From contig CBDEUJ010000003.1 in the NCBI GenBank assembly GCA_965243215.1, positions 1,039,838-1,103,837 of the forward strand: DNA of 64,000 nucleotides, in the 5' to 3' direction. A program made the translations under genes and the position numbers. The notes under the pieces were generated by a model. That model was not told the origin of the DNA and searched no databases. It was given only the letters and a program-made list of their open reading frames with translations. The DNA is from JAJEFO01 sp009843725 (GTDB lineage Bacteria; Pseudomonadota; Alphaproteobacteria; Rhodobacterales; Rhodobacteraceae). Shown here in pieces: positions 35,312 through 44,234 of this stretch (within the stretch, counting starts at the first letter, position 1; every line of letters begins with the position of its first letter).

Positions 35312-35981
35312 GACAGGCAAGGCGTTCGGCGATGCGCAGCCCCGCCGGGTGGCCCAGGTCGCACCAAATCCCGTCGCAGACCAGGCCGTGGAGACCGTCC
35401 GTTTCCGACAGCAGGTCCCAATAGACATTCAGGGAAAACACTTTTTCGGCGACCCCATCGAGCTGGTCGGTCCTGATGACTTGCGCTCCGCCATAAATCA
35501 AGGCCCCCCCGCGTCGAATTCGTCCGTCCTCGAGGCGGAAGTCGCCAGCGCTCGACGTGCCGCGCGCCGATGATTGCGGCACGAGCGCAAGCAGCGCCTG
35601 CATTTCGGGCCGCCACGTGTCGACCAGCGCCTTGACGGGATTGCGCCCAAGCCAGGCAGCATCGGGATTGATCGTGATGACGGGAGCGTTTCCCAGGAGC
35701 GGCACCGCGGCCTTCAGTCCGCCTCCCGTTTCCAGAATGTCGGGATGTTCGCGCGAAATCGCGATGCCTTCGGATCGCAGAAAGGGCTCGATTTCCTCGG
35801 GCAAATGATGCGTGTTTGCCACGATGGTCCTGATGCCTGCGTCCCGCAGCAGTCCGATGCAATGGGCGATCATCGGCCGTCCCGCAAACGGCACCATGGG
35901 CTTGGGCGTGTCCCGGCACAGCTCGCCCATCCGCGTGCCGAAGCCGGCGGCGAAGATCATGGCAGAGCACGGCCGCCTCAT
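35304..35981 (-). CDS. murU: N-acetylmuramate-1-phosphate uridylyltransferase (MurU-like)
   Basis: Forms UDP-MurNAc from MurNAc-1-phosphate and UTP in peptidoglycan recycling. The 225-residue nucleotidyltransferase has the N-terminal LAAGFGTRM-type motif (MIFAAGFGTRMGELCRDTPKPMVPFAGRPM), ILETGGGLKAAVPLLG and INPDAAW for metal and sugar phosphate, and the C-terminal WCDLGHPAGL. It directly follows and overlaps the amgK-like kinase by 4 bases, the pair defining the anabolic recycling pathway that bypasses early murein synthesis. Confidence 0.85.
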   Translation of the reverse strand: MRRPCSAMIFAAGFGTRMGELCRDTPKPMVPFAGRPMIAHCIGLLRDAGIRTIVANTHHLPEEIEPFLRSEGIAISREHPDILETGGGLKAAVPLLGNAPVITINPDAAWLGRNPVKALVDTWRPEMQALLALVPQSSARGTSSAGDFRLEDGRIRRGGALIYGGAQVIRTDQLDGVAEKVFSLNVYWDLLSETDGLHGLVCDGIWCDLGHPAGLRIAERLACHV

Positions 35982-36928
35982 GCCGCGATTTCCGGGGCCG
36001 GGAGTCCGGCGCAGAGGATCCCGCGCACATCACGGAACACGTCGTGTTGCGCCGCTTCCATGAGGCAGCGATAGACGCGCGGCACCTTTGGCAGATGGTG
36101 CGTCTTGCCGAGGTCTCTTGCCGCGCGATGAAAGATTCCGAGGATCCTCAGATTGCGCTGTGCAGAGAACGCGGCAAAGGCGGTCCGCAACGCGGCCAGC
36201 CCGTCGCCCGAGGCCGACGCGTATCTTTCGATGTATCGGGCACGGAGAGCGGACGGCACCTCAGCGCGCGCATCGGTCAGGAGGGAGACAAGGTCATAGA
36301 CAGGATGCGTCAGAAACGCGTCCTGGTAGTCCAGCACCCCGAGACGCGCGACGCCCTTTCGATGCGGCAGGGGCATCAGGTTGTCGGCGTGAAAATCCCT
36401 GAGGGACACCGTGCTGCCGTGTGCCAGGAGGCGGGAAAGGATGTCCTCAAGCGCGGCCCGAAATTCATCAAGCGCGCCTGAATCCGCCCCCGGATAGTGT
36501 TCGTCCGCAACGCGTGTCCATTCGCACAGCATGTCCGCCCCGGGGCAATGGAGCGGCGGCGGCGGCGCATTTCGGATCGCGATCAGAATCTCGATGCAGG
36601 CATCAAGAACCTCGGCCTGCGCGTCCGGGTCCGACATCATTTCGCTTGCCGGAACGGGGCCAAGGTCTTCCAGCAACAGGAGCGCGTTGTCGGCGTCAAC
36701 GCCAAGGATCTCTGGCGCGGAAAGGCCTGCCCGCCTAAGCCAGGCCGTCATTTTCAGGAAGGGGGGAACGGATGCACGATCATTTCCCGCATCCATCAAT
36801 ATGGCGGTCTCGCCGCCTCTTGACAGGCGGAAATAGGATCTTTGCGACAGATCGCCCGCGACTGGCTGAAACGCGGCATCATGCCAGCCTTGCGACTTCA
36901 GGAACGACGTCGCCGCGTCATGCATCAA
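35978..36928 (-). CDS. amgK: Anomeric MurNAc/GlcNAc kinase (AmgK-like phosphotransferase)
   Basis: A 316-residue aminoglycoside-phosphotransferase-fold kinase. Motifs: DLSQRSYFRL, AILMDAG (ATP lysine region replaced as in AmgK), LLLEDLG, the catalytic loop LRDFHADNLM and LDYQDAFLTHPVYDLVSLL with the metal aspartate. AmgK phosphorylates MurNAc at C1, giving the substrate of MurU. Gene order tsaE-amgK-murU is standard in alphaproteobacteria. Overlaps tsaE by 11 bases and murU by 4. Confidence 0.87.
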   Translation of the reverse strand: MMHDAATSFLKSQGWHDAAFQPVAGDLSQRSYFRLSRGGETAILMDAGNDRASVPPFLKMTAWLRRAGLSAPEILGVDADNALLLLEDLGPVPASEMMSDPDAQAEVLDACIEILIAIRNAPPPPLHCPGADMLCEWTRVADEHYPGADSGALDEFRAALEDILSRLLAHGSTVSLRDFHADNLMPLPHRKGVARLGVLDYQDAFLTHPVYDLVSLLTDARAEVPSALRARYIERYASASGDGLAALRTAFAAFSAQRNLRILGIFHRAARDLGKTHHLPKVPRVYRCLMEAAQHDVFRDVRGILCAGLPAPEIAA

Positions 36929-37475
36929 TGTCTCCGATCATCGGGATGCAATTCCGCCAGCGGTCCGATGCGGAGCGCAGCGTCACTCTGCGGCCGCTGT
37001 CCAGCACCTCGATATCCAGCAACAGTGCGTCGCCGGGCATTTCCTCAAGCCGGTCGGGCCACTCCACGAGGACGACGGCATTTCCAAACGCCTCTTCGAG
37101 CCCGAGTTCGGTCACTTCGGAAGCTTCGGAAAGGCGGTAGAGATCCGCGTGCCAAACCTGGATGCCGGGCAATTCGTAGGATTGAACAAGCGTGAAGGTC
37201 GGCGAAGGCACTTCCGGTTCGGGCCGGCCCGTCCTGAGGTGCAAGGCGGAGATTGCGGCGCGCGCAAGGCAGGTCTTGCCAGCGCCGATCTGTCCCGCCA
37301 GCAGAACCGTGTCGCCAGGCCTCAGCGAACGCGCGAGGGCCTTGCCGAAGCGGTCCGTCGCGGCGGCATCTGGCAGGAAGACCGACCCATGGCAATCCGC
37401 GACGATGTCAATGCGGCCTGCACATTCAGGCGTTGGCCCCGCGCGCCCGGAGGATCTGACTCGCGAAAATGCCAC
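36918..37475 (-). CDS. tsaE: tRNA t6A-modification ATPase TsaE
   Basis: ATPase of the TsaBDE complex that makes t6A37 in ANN-decoding tRNAs; tsaD is also in this window. The 185-residue protein has Walker A LAGQIGAGKTCLARAAI, VPSPTFTLVQSYE, HADLYRLSEASEV and VVLVEWPDRLEE. The GTG at 37475 follows AAGGG by eight bases and gives a somewhat long N-terminus; an internal start closer to FLPDAAATDRFG is possible but no good codon is seen. It begins 1 base after the regB stop. Confidence 0.9.
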   Translation of the reverse strand: MAFSRVRSSGRAGPTPECAGRIDIVADCHGSVFLPDAAATDRFGKALARSLRPGDTVLLAGQIGAGKTCLARAAISALHLRTGRPEPEVPSPTFTLVQSYELPGIQVWHADLYRLSEASEVTELGLEEAFGNAVVLVEWPDRLEEMPGDALLLDIEVLDSGRRVTLRSASDRWRNCIPMIGDIDA

Positions 37476-37476
37476 T

Positions 37477-38856
37477 TCATGCCCTTATCGGTCGGTTTTG
37501 GCCCAGCGGCGCCCGCTCTGCGCCCCCCGCATCGGCAAAGACCTCGCGGCTCCACCGAACATCCGCGATGGCCCCGGTCCGCTCGCCCGGCCCGTTGTCC
37601 GGCGCACCGTATTTGCGGCCATTGGAGAAGCTCAGCTCGGCGCCCGTTCGCTCAAGCAGCGTCTTGGCAATGAACATGCCGAGCCCCATGCCTTCGTAGC
37701 GCAATCGTGAATCCCGCTTCCGGCGGATCATGTACGGCTCGCCGATCTGGCTGGCCGCCATGGACGAGTATCCCGGACCGTCATCCACGATTCTCACGAC
37801 GAGCTGCTCGTCGTTCCAGGAGACATCGATCCAGACGTTTGCACGGGCAAAGTCAACCGCGTTCTGGATCAGGTTGCGCAGTCCGTGAATGATTTCCGGT
37901 CGCCTGTCGATCGTGGGCTGGCGCGCATCCGTTGCGTCGGGGCCGTCGAATTCATAGTGGAGCTTCTTCCCTCGATCGGCGTGCGGCTCTGCAGATTCAC
38001 GAATGACGGCGCTGATGGGTGCATGGTGGACATGCAGGTCGTCCTTTCCAGCCCGACCCATCGAGCTGAGAATGTCCCGGCATCGGTCGGCCTGGTCCCG
38101 GATGAGAATTGCGTCATCCTGCAGAGCCGGGTTGTCGTGAAGTTCCTCCAGCAGCTCGCTGCTGGCAAGCTTGATCGTTGCGAGCGGCGTTCCCAGCTCG
38201 TGTGCAGCCGCGGCGACAACGCCGCCGAGATCCGTGAGCTTTTGTTCGCGCGAGAGCGCCAGTTGCGTTGCCGCCAGCGCCTCTGACAAGGTTTGCATCT
38301 CGCCGGTCACTCTGCTGGCATAGACCGACAGGAACAAGATGCCGATCACGATGGCGACCAGGAATCCGTAAGCAAAAATCCTGGGCATCTGCATGACGGC
38401 CCCGTCCAGGGTCAGGAGCGGAAAGTGCCAGAACAGCAGGCATGTCGCCAACACAACGGCCAGCAGGGCAATGCCCCCTGCTGCGCGCGCGCTGAGCGTC
38501 ATGGCGGCGATGGCGACCGGCGCAATGATAAGGAGGGCAAACGGGTTGTTCAGCCCTCCCGTCAGGAAGATCAGGAGCGCGAGCTGAAGCATGTCGAAGG
38601 CAAGCATGCCGGCGACCTCGGCTTCGGACAGGCGCTTGGCCCGTGGATAGACGGCGATGGCGAGAAGGTTGGCGGCCACGGACGCGCCGATCGCCAGCAA
38701 GCAGAGACCGAGATTCAGGTCCAGCCCGAACAAGCGCTGTGCAACGACGATCGCCGAGATCTGGCCGAGAATGGCAATCCATCTCAGAACCACCAACGTC
38801 TGGAGCCGAACCCAGTTCGTGCGCGGACCGTATGGCTGAATTGAACTTTCGGTCAT
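37477..38856 (-). CDS. regB: Redox sensor histidine kinase RegB/PrrB
   Basis: Membrane histidine kinase that senses redox state through ubiquinone and a cysteine, and phosphorylates RegA. The 459-residue protein has six hydrophobic segments (about 20-180), the quinone-sensing GGLNNPF heptad at 100-106, the H-box AAHELGTPLATIKLASSE with phospho-accepting His219, the redox-active cysteine in DQADRCRDIL (Cys259), and N, G1 and G2 boxes (NLIQNAVDFA, DDGPGY, YEGMGLGMFIAKTLL). ATG at 38856 follows AAGGAA. It is divergent from senC-regA and is the first gene of a long minus-strand run through trxA. Confidence 0.95.
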   Translation of the reverse strand: MTESSIQPYGPRTNWVRLQTLVVLRWIAILGQISAIVVAQRLFGLDLNLGLCLLAIGASVAANLLAIAVYPRAKRLSEAEVAGMLAFDMLQLALLIFLTGGLNNPFALLIIAPVAIAAMTLSARAAGGIALLAVVLATCLLFWHFPLLTLDGAVMQMPRIFAYGFLVAIVIGILFLSVYASRVTGEMQTLSEALAATQLALSREQKLTDLGGVVAAAAHELGTPLATIKLASSELLEELHDNPALQDDAILIRDQADRCRDILSSMGRAGKDDLHVHHAPISAVIRESAEPHADRGKKLHYEFDGPDATDARQPTIDRRPEIIHGLRNLIQNAVDFARANVWIDVSWNDEQLVVRIVDDGPGYSSMAASQIGEPYMIRRKRDSRLRYEGMGLGMFIAKTLLERTGAELSFSNGRKYGAPDNGPGERTGAIADVRWSREVFADAGGAERAPLGQNRPIRA

Positions 38857-39221
38857 GACGTTCCTTTCACGACGGATTGAATTGTAGTCCTGCGACCCGT
38901 CGGTGATCAATGACTCCGACGGTGCAAAATCCGGAGCCATAGCCTGATGCTGACCGCAATTCGCTTTGACGTGCACCTTGCGCCCGCTATTGATGATGTT
39001 GGCGGGACGGCAGGCCGTTCTGCCGGTTTCCGCAAAGGCATCGCGTGGCCTGGGCCAGGCCACGGAGCCCGCCTCAAGGGGCGAAACATCATGAAGCGTT
39101 CAGGACAAGCGCATCTGCAGGCGAGGGGCGGTGGTCACCCCAAGGACCTGGGAAAGCATGTCGGGGGGGCGGCATTCATGCCGGCAGCCCGTTGGCATAG
39201 CCACCCAATCCGGAAGGCCGC
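38857..39221. promoter_or_regulatory. Divergent control region between regB and senC-regA
   Basis: 365 bases between two divergent starts, with no convincing gene. It must carry promoters for both transcription units and, from what is known of Rhodobacter, may contain RegA-binding sites. I could not identify a clear -35/-10 pair or a confident RegA box by eye. Short open frames here resemble nothing known. Confidence 0.5.
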
Positions 39222-39821
39222 ATGAACAGAGCCGCAATCCTGCTTGCAGGTCTCGGCCTGCTGGTCCTTGTGAGCGGAACCGCACTCTATGCGTTCCTGA
39301 GCGCAAGATCCGAATGTGACGTCTCTTCTGCGGTCGGCGCAACGATCGGAGGCCCCTTCGAGCTTGTCGACAGGGAGGGCGAACTGGTGACGGACGTGGA
39401 CGTGCTGGACCGTCCGGCACTGGTCTACTTCGGATACACCTTTTGTCCCGACGTCTGCCCGTTTGACATGGCGCGGAACGCGCTTGCTGCCGATCTTCTG
39501 GCGGAACAGGGGCACGACATCGCCCTCGTGTTCATCTCCGTTGACCCCGAGCGGGACACGCCTGAAGTGCTGGGCCAGTATGCCGATGACATGTTTCCGG
39601 AGATGGTTGCGCTCACGGGTAGCGCGGAGCAGGTCAAGGCCGCGGCCAAGGCTTATCGCGCATATTTTGCAAAGGGCGAGGGAAGCGGTGAATTCTATCT
39701 CGTTGACCACTCCACCTTCACCTACCTGATGTTCCCCGGCAACGAGCTCGGCACGTATTTTCGCCGCGAGGACACGGCAGAGGGAATCGCGGAAGCCGCG
39801 GCATGCCTCATCGGGTCTTGA
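39222..39821 (+). CDS. senC: SenC/PrrC (Sco1-family) copper chaperone
   Basis: Membrane-anchored thioredoxin-fold protein that supplies copper to cytochrome oxidases and influences RegB/PrrB signalling. The 199-residue protein has an N-terminal anchor helix (ILLAGLGLLVLVSGTALYAF), the copper site FCPDVCP (Cys75, Cys79) and a downstream DHSTFTYLM supplying the histidine ligand, plus FISVDPERDTPEVLGQY. Followed after 32 bases by regA, divergent from regB: the standard reg locus layout. Confidence 0.92.
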   Translation: MNRAAILLAGLGLLVLVSGTALYAFLSARSECDVSSAVGATIGGPFELVDREGELVTDVDVLDRPALVYFGYTFCPDVCPFDMARNALAADLLAEQGHDIALVFISVDPERDTPEVLGQYADDMFPEMVALTGSAEQVKAAAKAYRAYFAKGEGSGEFYLVDHSTFTYLMFPGNELGTYFRREDTAEGIAEAAACLIGS

Positions 39822-39853
39822 GGATTTGACGACCGGCGGGCGAGCGAATAGCC

Positions 39854-40423
39854 TTGCCGGAACCGAATCCGATTGAAGAGATGCCGGAAGAGATTGGACC
39901 AGACCCATCGCTCCTGATCGTTGACGATGACGAGCCGTTTCTGAGGCGCTTGGCCCGGGCAATGGAAAAACGGGGCTTTGACGTCGAAACGGCCGACTCG
40001 GTCGCCGCCGGCAGGGCGGCTGCGGCCACACGGCCTCCGGCATACGCGGTTGTCGACTTGCGGCTTGAAGACGGAAATGGCCTGGACGTGGTCGAGAGCA
40101 TTCGCGAACGCAGGAATGACAGCCGCATCGTCGTTCTGACGGGCTACGGCGCGATTGCCACGGCTGTGGCAGCGGTCAAGATCGGCGCGACGGACTATCT
40201 GTCAAAGCCGGCGGATGCCAATGACGTTACGGCGGCGCTTCTGGCGCCGGAGGGCGAATTGCCCCCGCCGCCGACCGATCCGATGAGCGCCGACCGGGTT
40301 CGTTGGGAGCATATCCAGCGGGTCTACGAGCTGTGCGGCCGGAACGTCAGCGAGACGGCGCGGCGCCTGAACATGCATCGGCGCACGCTTCAGCGCATTC
40401 TGGCCAAGCGGTCACCGCGCTGA
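39854..40423 (+). CDS. regA: Redox response regulator RegA/PrrA
   Basis: Response regulator of RegB, controlling photosynthesis, respiration, nitrogen and carbon fixation genes in relatives. The 189-residue protein has a receiver domain (LLIVDDDEPFLRRLARAMEKRGF, phospho-acceptor in VVDLRLEDG, Asp68, KPADANDV lysine) and an unusually compact Fis-type helix-turn-helix NVSETARRLNMHRRTLQRILAKRSPR, nearly invariant in the family. Start is uncertain: TTG at 39854, or ATG at 39881 (MPEEIGPDPSLL) giving 180 residues. Convergent with the HD hydrolase gene, 1 base apart. Confidence 0.95.
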   Translation: MPEPNPIEEMPEEIGPDPSLLIVDDDEPFLRRLARAMEKRGFDVETADSVAAGRAAAATRPPAYAVVDLRLEDGNGLDVVESIRERRNDSRIVVLTGYGAIATAVAAVKIGATDYLSKPADANDVTAALLAPEGELPPPPTDPMSADRVRWEHIQRVYELCGRNVSETARRLNMHRRTLQRILAKRSPR

Positions 40424-40424
40424 A

Positions 40425-41030
40425 CTATCCCATTTCTGCCAACAGCGTGTTGTGCCGCTCCACAAATGCCAGACGTGACTCGATGGGTGGCCTTAGCAGG
40501 ATCGAGAGGCCCTTCACCAGGGACATGTCCGGACGCCCGAAGAACCTGTTTGCCTCGGATTCGGCGAAGCCGGCAATTTGCGTCGCCTCGAACCAGGCAG
40601 ACATCCTGTCCGCCCTCTTGATCCTGGACTTGACCGGCCTTGGCACTGCGGCCGGCAGGCCGAAGCGGAGATGGATCGCGGCCGTGAGGCGGTCGTCCAG
40701 CGCAGAGTATCCGGGGCCGACCGAGGACTTGACGGGCGCGATCATGTCGCCGATCACGTATTCCGGCGCGTCGTGCAGGAGTGCCGCAAGCCGCCACTTT
40801 GCAGGAGCCTTCGGCACGAGGCGCGTGAAAAGGGTCTCCACCAGCAACGAGTGTTCGGCGACGGAGTAGGGATACTCCCCTTTTGTCTGACCGTTCCAGC
40901 GGGCAACGAAGGCCAGCCCGTGCGCGATGTCCTCGATCTCGATGTCGACAGGTGTCGGATCCAGAAGATCCAGTCTTCGTCCGGACAGCATTCGCTGCCA
41001 TGCTCGGGGTTCCGCTTTCCTGGGGGCCAT
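40425..41030 (-). CDS. HD-domain hydrolase (YfbR-like)
   Basis: A 201-residue HD phosphohydrolase: SVAEHSLLVETLF, LAALLHDAPEYVIGDMIAPVK (the HD pair), and KRADRMSAWFEA with the last metal aspartate. The YfbR group comprises 5'-deoxynucleotidases, but the natural substrate here is unproven. It lies between regA and ahcY, on the opposite strand. In Rhodobacter hvrA occupies the regA-ahcY gap; no hvrA is seen here. Confidence 0.85.
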   Translation of the reverse strand: MAPRKAEPRAWQRMLSGRRLDLLDPTPVDIEIEDIAHGLAFVARWNGQTKGEYPYSVAEHSLLVETLFTRLVPKAPAKWRLAALLHDAPEYVIGDMIAPVKSSVGPGYSALDDRLTAAIHLRFGLPAAVPRPVKSRIKRADRMSAWFEATQIAGFAESEANRFFGRPDMSLVKGLSILLRPPIESRLAFVERHNTLLAEMG

Positions 41031-41349
41031 GACGCGCAGTCGTGCACCAATGTCGGCGGCACGGTCAAGAGCATTTGAAATTGGCGCCGGCCGCGATTCA
41101 GAGCGAAGCGCGGGACGTGCAGCCCGTCCCGGGAATGCCGCCCTGGCTTGCCCGCATGTCTGCCCTCAGGCTCCGCGCCGACAGCCGACGCGGACGGCCT
41201 GGACCCGCTCTTTCCCGGCCGGCGTTCATGCAAGGCCATTCGAGGAGCGTGACGCGGCGGCGGCGGCCCGTTCCCCGCCAACCTTGGTTGTCGGGGGAAT
41301 ATGCCGGTGCTAAACGACCGCGAAACGCGGTCGAGGGGAGCTGGAGAAC
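41031..41349. promoter_or_regulatory. Divergent leader region upstream of ahcY
   Basis: 319 bases between the HD hydrolase start and ahcY. It contains no convincing gene. The only clear structural feature is the hairpin near the ahcY ribosome-binding site (listed separately). Known SAH and SAM/SAH riboswitch patterns were considered and not matched. Confidence 0.4.
41315..41333 (+). promoter_or_regulatory. Hairpin in the ahcY leader
   Basis: CGACCGCG and CGCGGTCG form a perfect 8-base-pair stem closed by an AAA loop, ending 16 bases upstream of the ahcY ATG and just before the GGGGAG and GGAG sites. Position suggests an effect on translation initiation or mRNA stability, not termination. It belongs to no riboswitch class I recognise. 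Confidence 0.45.
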
Positions 41350-42741
41350 ATGCCCAAGGATTACGTCGTGAAGGACATTTCGCTGGCCGATTTCGGGCGC
41401 AAGGAACTGGACATTGCCGAGACGGAAATGCCGGGCCTGATGGCGATCCGGGAGGAATACGGAAAGCGGAAACCCCTCTCGGGCGCAAGAATCGCCGGCT
41501 CCCTGCACATGACGGTCCAGACGGCCGTCCTGATCGAAACGCTCAAGGCGCTTGGGGCCGACGTTCGCTGGGCGTCGTGCAACATATTCTCTACGCAGGA
41601 CCACGCGGCGGCCGTGATCGCCGCCGGCGGCACCCCGGTGTTCGCCGTGAAGGGCGAAACGCTCGAAGAGTACTGGTCCTACACGGACCAGATCTTCCAG
41701 TTCCCGGAAGGCGGGGCGAACATGATATTGGATGATGGCGGTGACGCGACGCTCTACATCCTTACCGGCGCGCGCGTCGAGGAGGGCGACAGCGACCTCA
41801 TTGCGGTTCCCACAAGCGAGGAGGAAGAAGCCCTCTACGCCCAGATCAGGAAACGCCAGGCGAAGAGCCCCGGCTGGTTCGTGAAGCAGCGCTCCATGAT
41901 TCAGGGGGTCACGGAGGAGACGACGACGGGCGTAAACCGCCTGTACAAGATGGTGGAGGACGGCCAGCTGCCGTTTCCCGCGATCAACGTCAACGACAGC
42001 GTCACGAAGTCCAAGTTCGACAACAAGTACGGTTGCCGGGAAAGTCTCGTCGACGGCATCCGGCGTGCGACGGACACGATGATGGCTGGAAAGGTCGCCG
42101 TGGTTTGCGGCTATGGAGACGTTGGGAAGGGATCCGCGGCATCGCTTCGCGGTGCGGGCGCGAGGGTCAAGGTGACCGAAATCGATCCGATCTGCGCCCT
42201 GCAGGCGGCGATGGACGGTCACGAGGTGGTTCTGCTGGAAGAGAGTCTTGACGCCGACATCTTCGTCACGACGACCGGCAACAAGGACGTCATTCGCATT
42301 GAGCACATGCGCGAGATGAAGGACATGGCGATCGTCGGCAACATCGGACACTTCGACAACGAGATCCAGGTTGCCAGCCTGAGAAACCACAAGTGGACCA
42401 ACATCAAGGAGCAGGTGGACATGATCGAGATGCCTTCGGGCAACCGGATCATCCTGCTGTCCGAGGGCCGGCTCCTGAATCTTGGCAACGCCACCGGACA
42501 TCCAAGCTTCGTCATGTCGGCGAGTTTCACCAATCAGGTCCTTGCGCAGATAGAGCTGTTCACGAAGGGCAGCAACTATGGCAATGAGGTCTGCATTCTG
42601 CCCAAGCACCTCGACGAAAAGGTCGCGAGACTTCACCTGGACCGGATTGGCGCAAAGCTCACGATGCTTGACAGCGAACAGGCAAGCTATATCGGCGTGA
42701 AACAGGACGGCCCGTTCAAGCCCGAACACTACCGATACTGA
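41350..42741 (+). CDS. ahcY: S-adenosyl-homocysteine hydrolase
   Basis: Splits S-adenosyl-homocysteine to adenosine and homocysteine, relieving inhibition of methyltransferases. The 463-residue protein shows the substrate segments GARIAGSLHMTVQTAVLIETL and SCNIFSTQDHAAAAI-type block, the insertion typical of longer AhcY, the NAD-binding GYGDVGKGSAASL and the C-terminal DGPFKPEHYRY containing the NAD-contacting lysine and tyrosine. ATG follows GGAG by four bases. Part of the conserved reg-ahcY neighbourhood. Confidence 0.97.
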   Translation: MPKDYVVKDISLADFGRKELDIAETEMPGLMAIREEYGKRKPLSGARIAGSLHMTVQTAVLIETLKALGADVRWASCNIFSTQDHAAAVIAAGGTPVFAVKGETLEEYWSYTDQIFQFPEGGANMILDDGGDATLYILTGARVEEGDSDLIAVPTSEEEEALYAQIRKRQAKSPGWFVKQRSMIQGVTEETTTGVNRLYKMVEDGQLPFPAINVNDSVTKSKFDNKYGCRESLVDGIRRATDTMMAGKVAVVCGYGDVGKGSAASLRGAGARVKVTEIDPICALQAAMDGHEVVLLEESLDADIFVTTTGNKDVIRIEHMREMKDMAIVGNIGHFDNEIQVASLRNHKWTNIKEQVDMIEMPSGNRIILLSEGRLLNLGNATGHPSFVMSASFTNQVLAQIELFTKGSNYGNEVCILPKHLDEKVARLHLDRIGAKLTMLDSEQASYIGVKQDGPFKPEHYRY

Positions 42742-42977
42742 GAGACCGACAACAGCTGTCAAGTTGACCGATCCTCAGATATGCTATCGCGGACCGGCAG
42801 TCAGTAGGCTTTGCGGATCATGACACATTCCCATTTCAAGCCGTGACAGGGTTTGCCAGTTTGCGTCACATGGACTGTCTCTGCCAGTGGTGTCGCACGG
42901 CTCCTTGAAAAACTGGCGTTTCAGGTGCCTTGAGGGCTGCAACAGCGTCAGCAATCCCACCCACGATTGCCACGCCT

Positions 42978-44234
42978 TCAGAAATTGTATTCCAGGCTTA
43001 TCCCGACAAAGCTGTCACGACTCGTGTCGCGGACGGTCTCGTCGGTTTCGAACCCGATGTGAGCGATCGATTCCACGTGCAGCGACAGGCTGTCCGAGAG
43101 TCGACGGTTGAACTCGGCATTGAAGACGCGGCTGCCGGTTTCACGAGAGTCGAGAACCCCGAGAAAGAAGTCCGTCCCATGCTCGTCATTCAAGCCGAGG
43201 CGCGCGCCCAGGAAGACGGAATTTGCGAGCGCATCGGTTGCATTTCGCCCGCGGTCGTCACGGAGCCACTCGGCAAACAGGCTCAAGTCGGAATTGGTGT
43301 CCCATGGGCCGTTGATGATGTACTCGCCACCCATGATCGAAGCCGTGTAGTCCTCCTCCTGCATCGCCCGGTTCTGCCCGCCGGTGCGACGGATCGCTTC
43401 CAGCTTGAGCAGAACCGGCCCCGTCGTGATCTGGCCATCCAGCCCGTACTGGCGAATTTGCTCGTAATGCGGCGCCAGGACCACGAGGGGCGGCGACTGA
43501 CCCAAGACGGCAGGCCTGAAGGCAGGCTCGCGGCTGGTGCCGTCAAACACGCTCAACCCGATGTCAAGCGCCCCGAAACTGTTGCTGTAACGGCCCGCGA
43601 GATCGACATGCCATTCCTCGTCCGCGGACTCGTACGTGGCGCGACCGTTGTCGACGACCGGCAGTCCGCGAAACCGGCCGTGCTCGCCCGGAAAGGTGCG
43701 CTTTCGATGCCCGGTCAGCCCGAACAGTTCAAGCACCCCCCAGTCCCCGGACAAGGTGAAGTGCGCCATCGGCTGGCCAAGCTTGCTCTTGGCGTTCGGG
43801 TGCTCGACCAGGTCCGTCTGGTTGATGATGTCCACCAGCGACCGCGCCTCCGCGACGCCCCAGAAGACCCGGTCGATGCCCAGGCGCAGTTCCCATTCGC
43901 CATCGCCCGCATCGCCGTATGTGAGAAAGTAGGCTTCCCGCAAGTCGGCATGCGTGCGTTCCGGATCCCCGGCATCGAAGCGCAGGAAGGGCGTAATCGT
44001 GAAGCTGCCGCCGCCGTCTCCCTCGATATAGGCGGTGGTTTCCAGGCTGAGGCCGCTTGCATGCGACCGCTGTCCGGGATGAATCCCGGATTCGGGGAAG
44101 ATCCGCGATTCCGCTGAGACCTTTCCGAACACGTCCATCCGGTCGGAAAGCCAGGATTCGGCATGTGCAGGCCTTGGCGCGAGGGAAAGCAGCGCCCACA
44201 GCAATGCGGAGGCATGGATCAACCGGTTCGCCAT
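42978..44234 (-). CDS. Outer-membrane beta-barrel protein, unrecognised family
   Basis: A 418-residue protein with a Sec signal (LIHASALLWALLSLAPRPAHA, cleavage before ESW) and alternating strands rich in aromatic residues and glycine, ending in F (SLEYNF), the usual BAM-recognition C-terminus. A segment RVFWGVAEARSLVDIINQTDLVEHP is distinctive and recurs in bacterial outer-membrane proteins found beside MMPL exporters, which supports a porin or lipid-channel role. I cannot name the family with confidence. Start at 44234 (MANRL) or 44237. Divergent from the MMPL gene. Confidence 0.75.
   Translation of the reverse strand: MANRLIHASALLWALLSLAPRPAHAESWLSDRMDVFGKVSAESRIFPESGIHPGQRSHASGLSLETTAYIEGDGGGSFTITPFLRFDAGDPERTHADLREAYFLTYGDAGDGEWELRLGIDRVFWGVAEARSLVDIINQTDLVEHPNAKSKLGQPMAHFTLSGDWGVLELFGLTGHRKRTFPGEHGRFRGLPVVDNGRATYESADEEWHVDLAGRYSNSFGALDIGLSVFDGTSREPAFRPAVLGQSPPLVVLAPHYEQIRQYGLDGQITTGPVLLKLEAIRRTGGQNRAMQEEDYTASIMGGEYIINGPWDTNSDLSLFAEWLRDDRGRNATDALANSVFLGARLGLNDEHGTDFFLGVLDSRETGSRVFNAEFNRRLSDSLSLHVESIAHIGFETDETVRDTSRDSFVGISLEYNF

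Noticed and set aside
41031..41349. SAH or SAM/SAH riboswitch before ahcY
   Set aside because: The expected conserved cores and pseudoknot partners were not found; only a simple hairpin is present.
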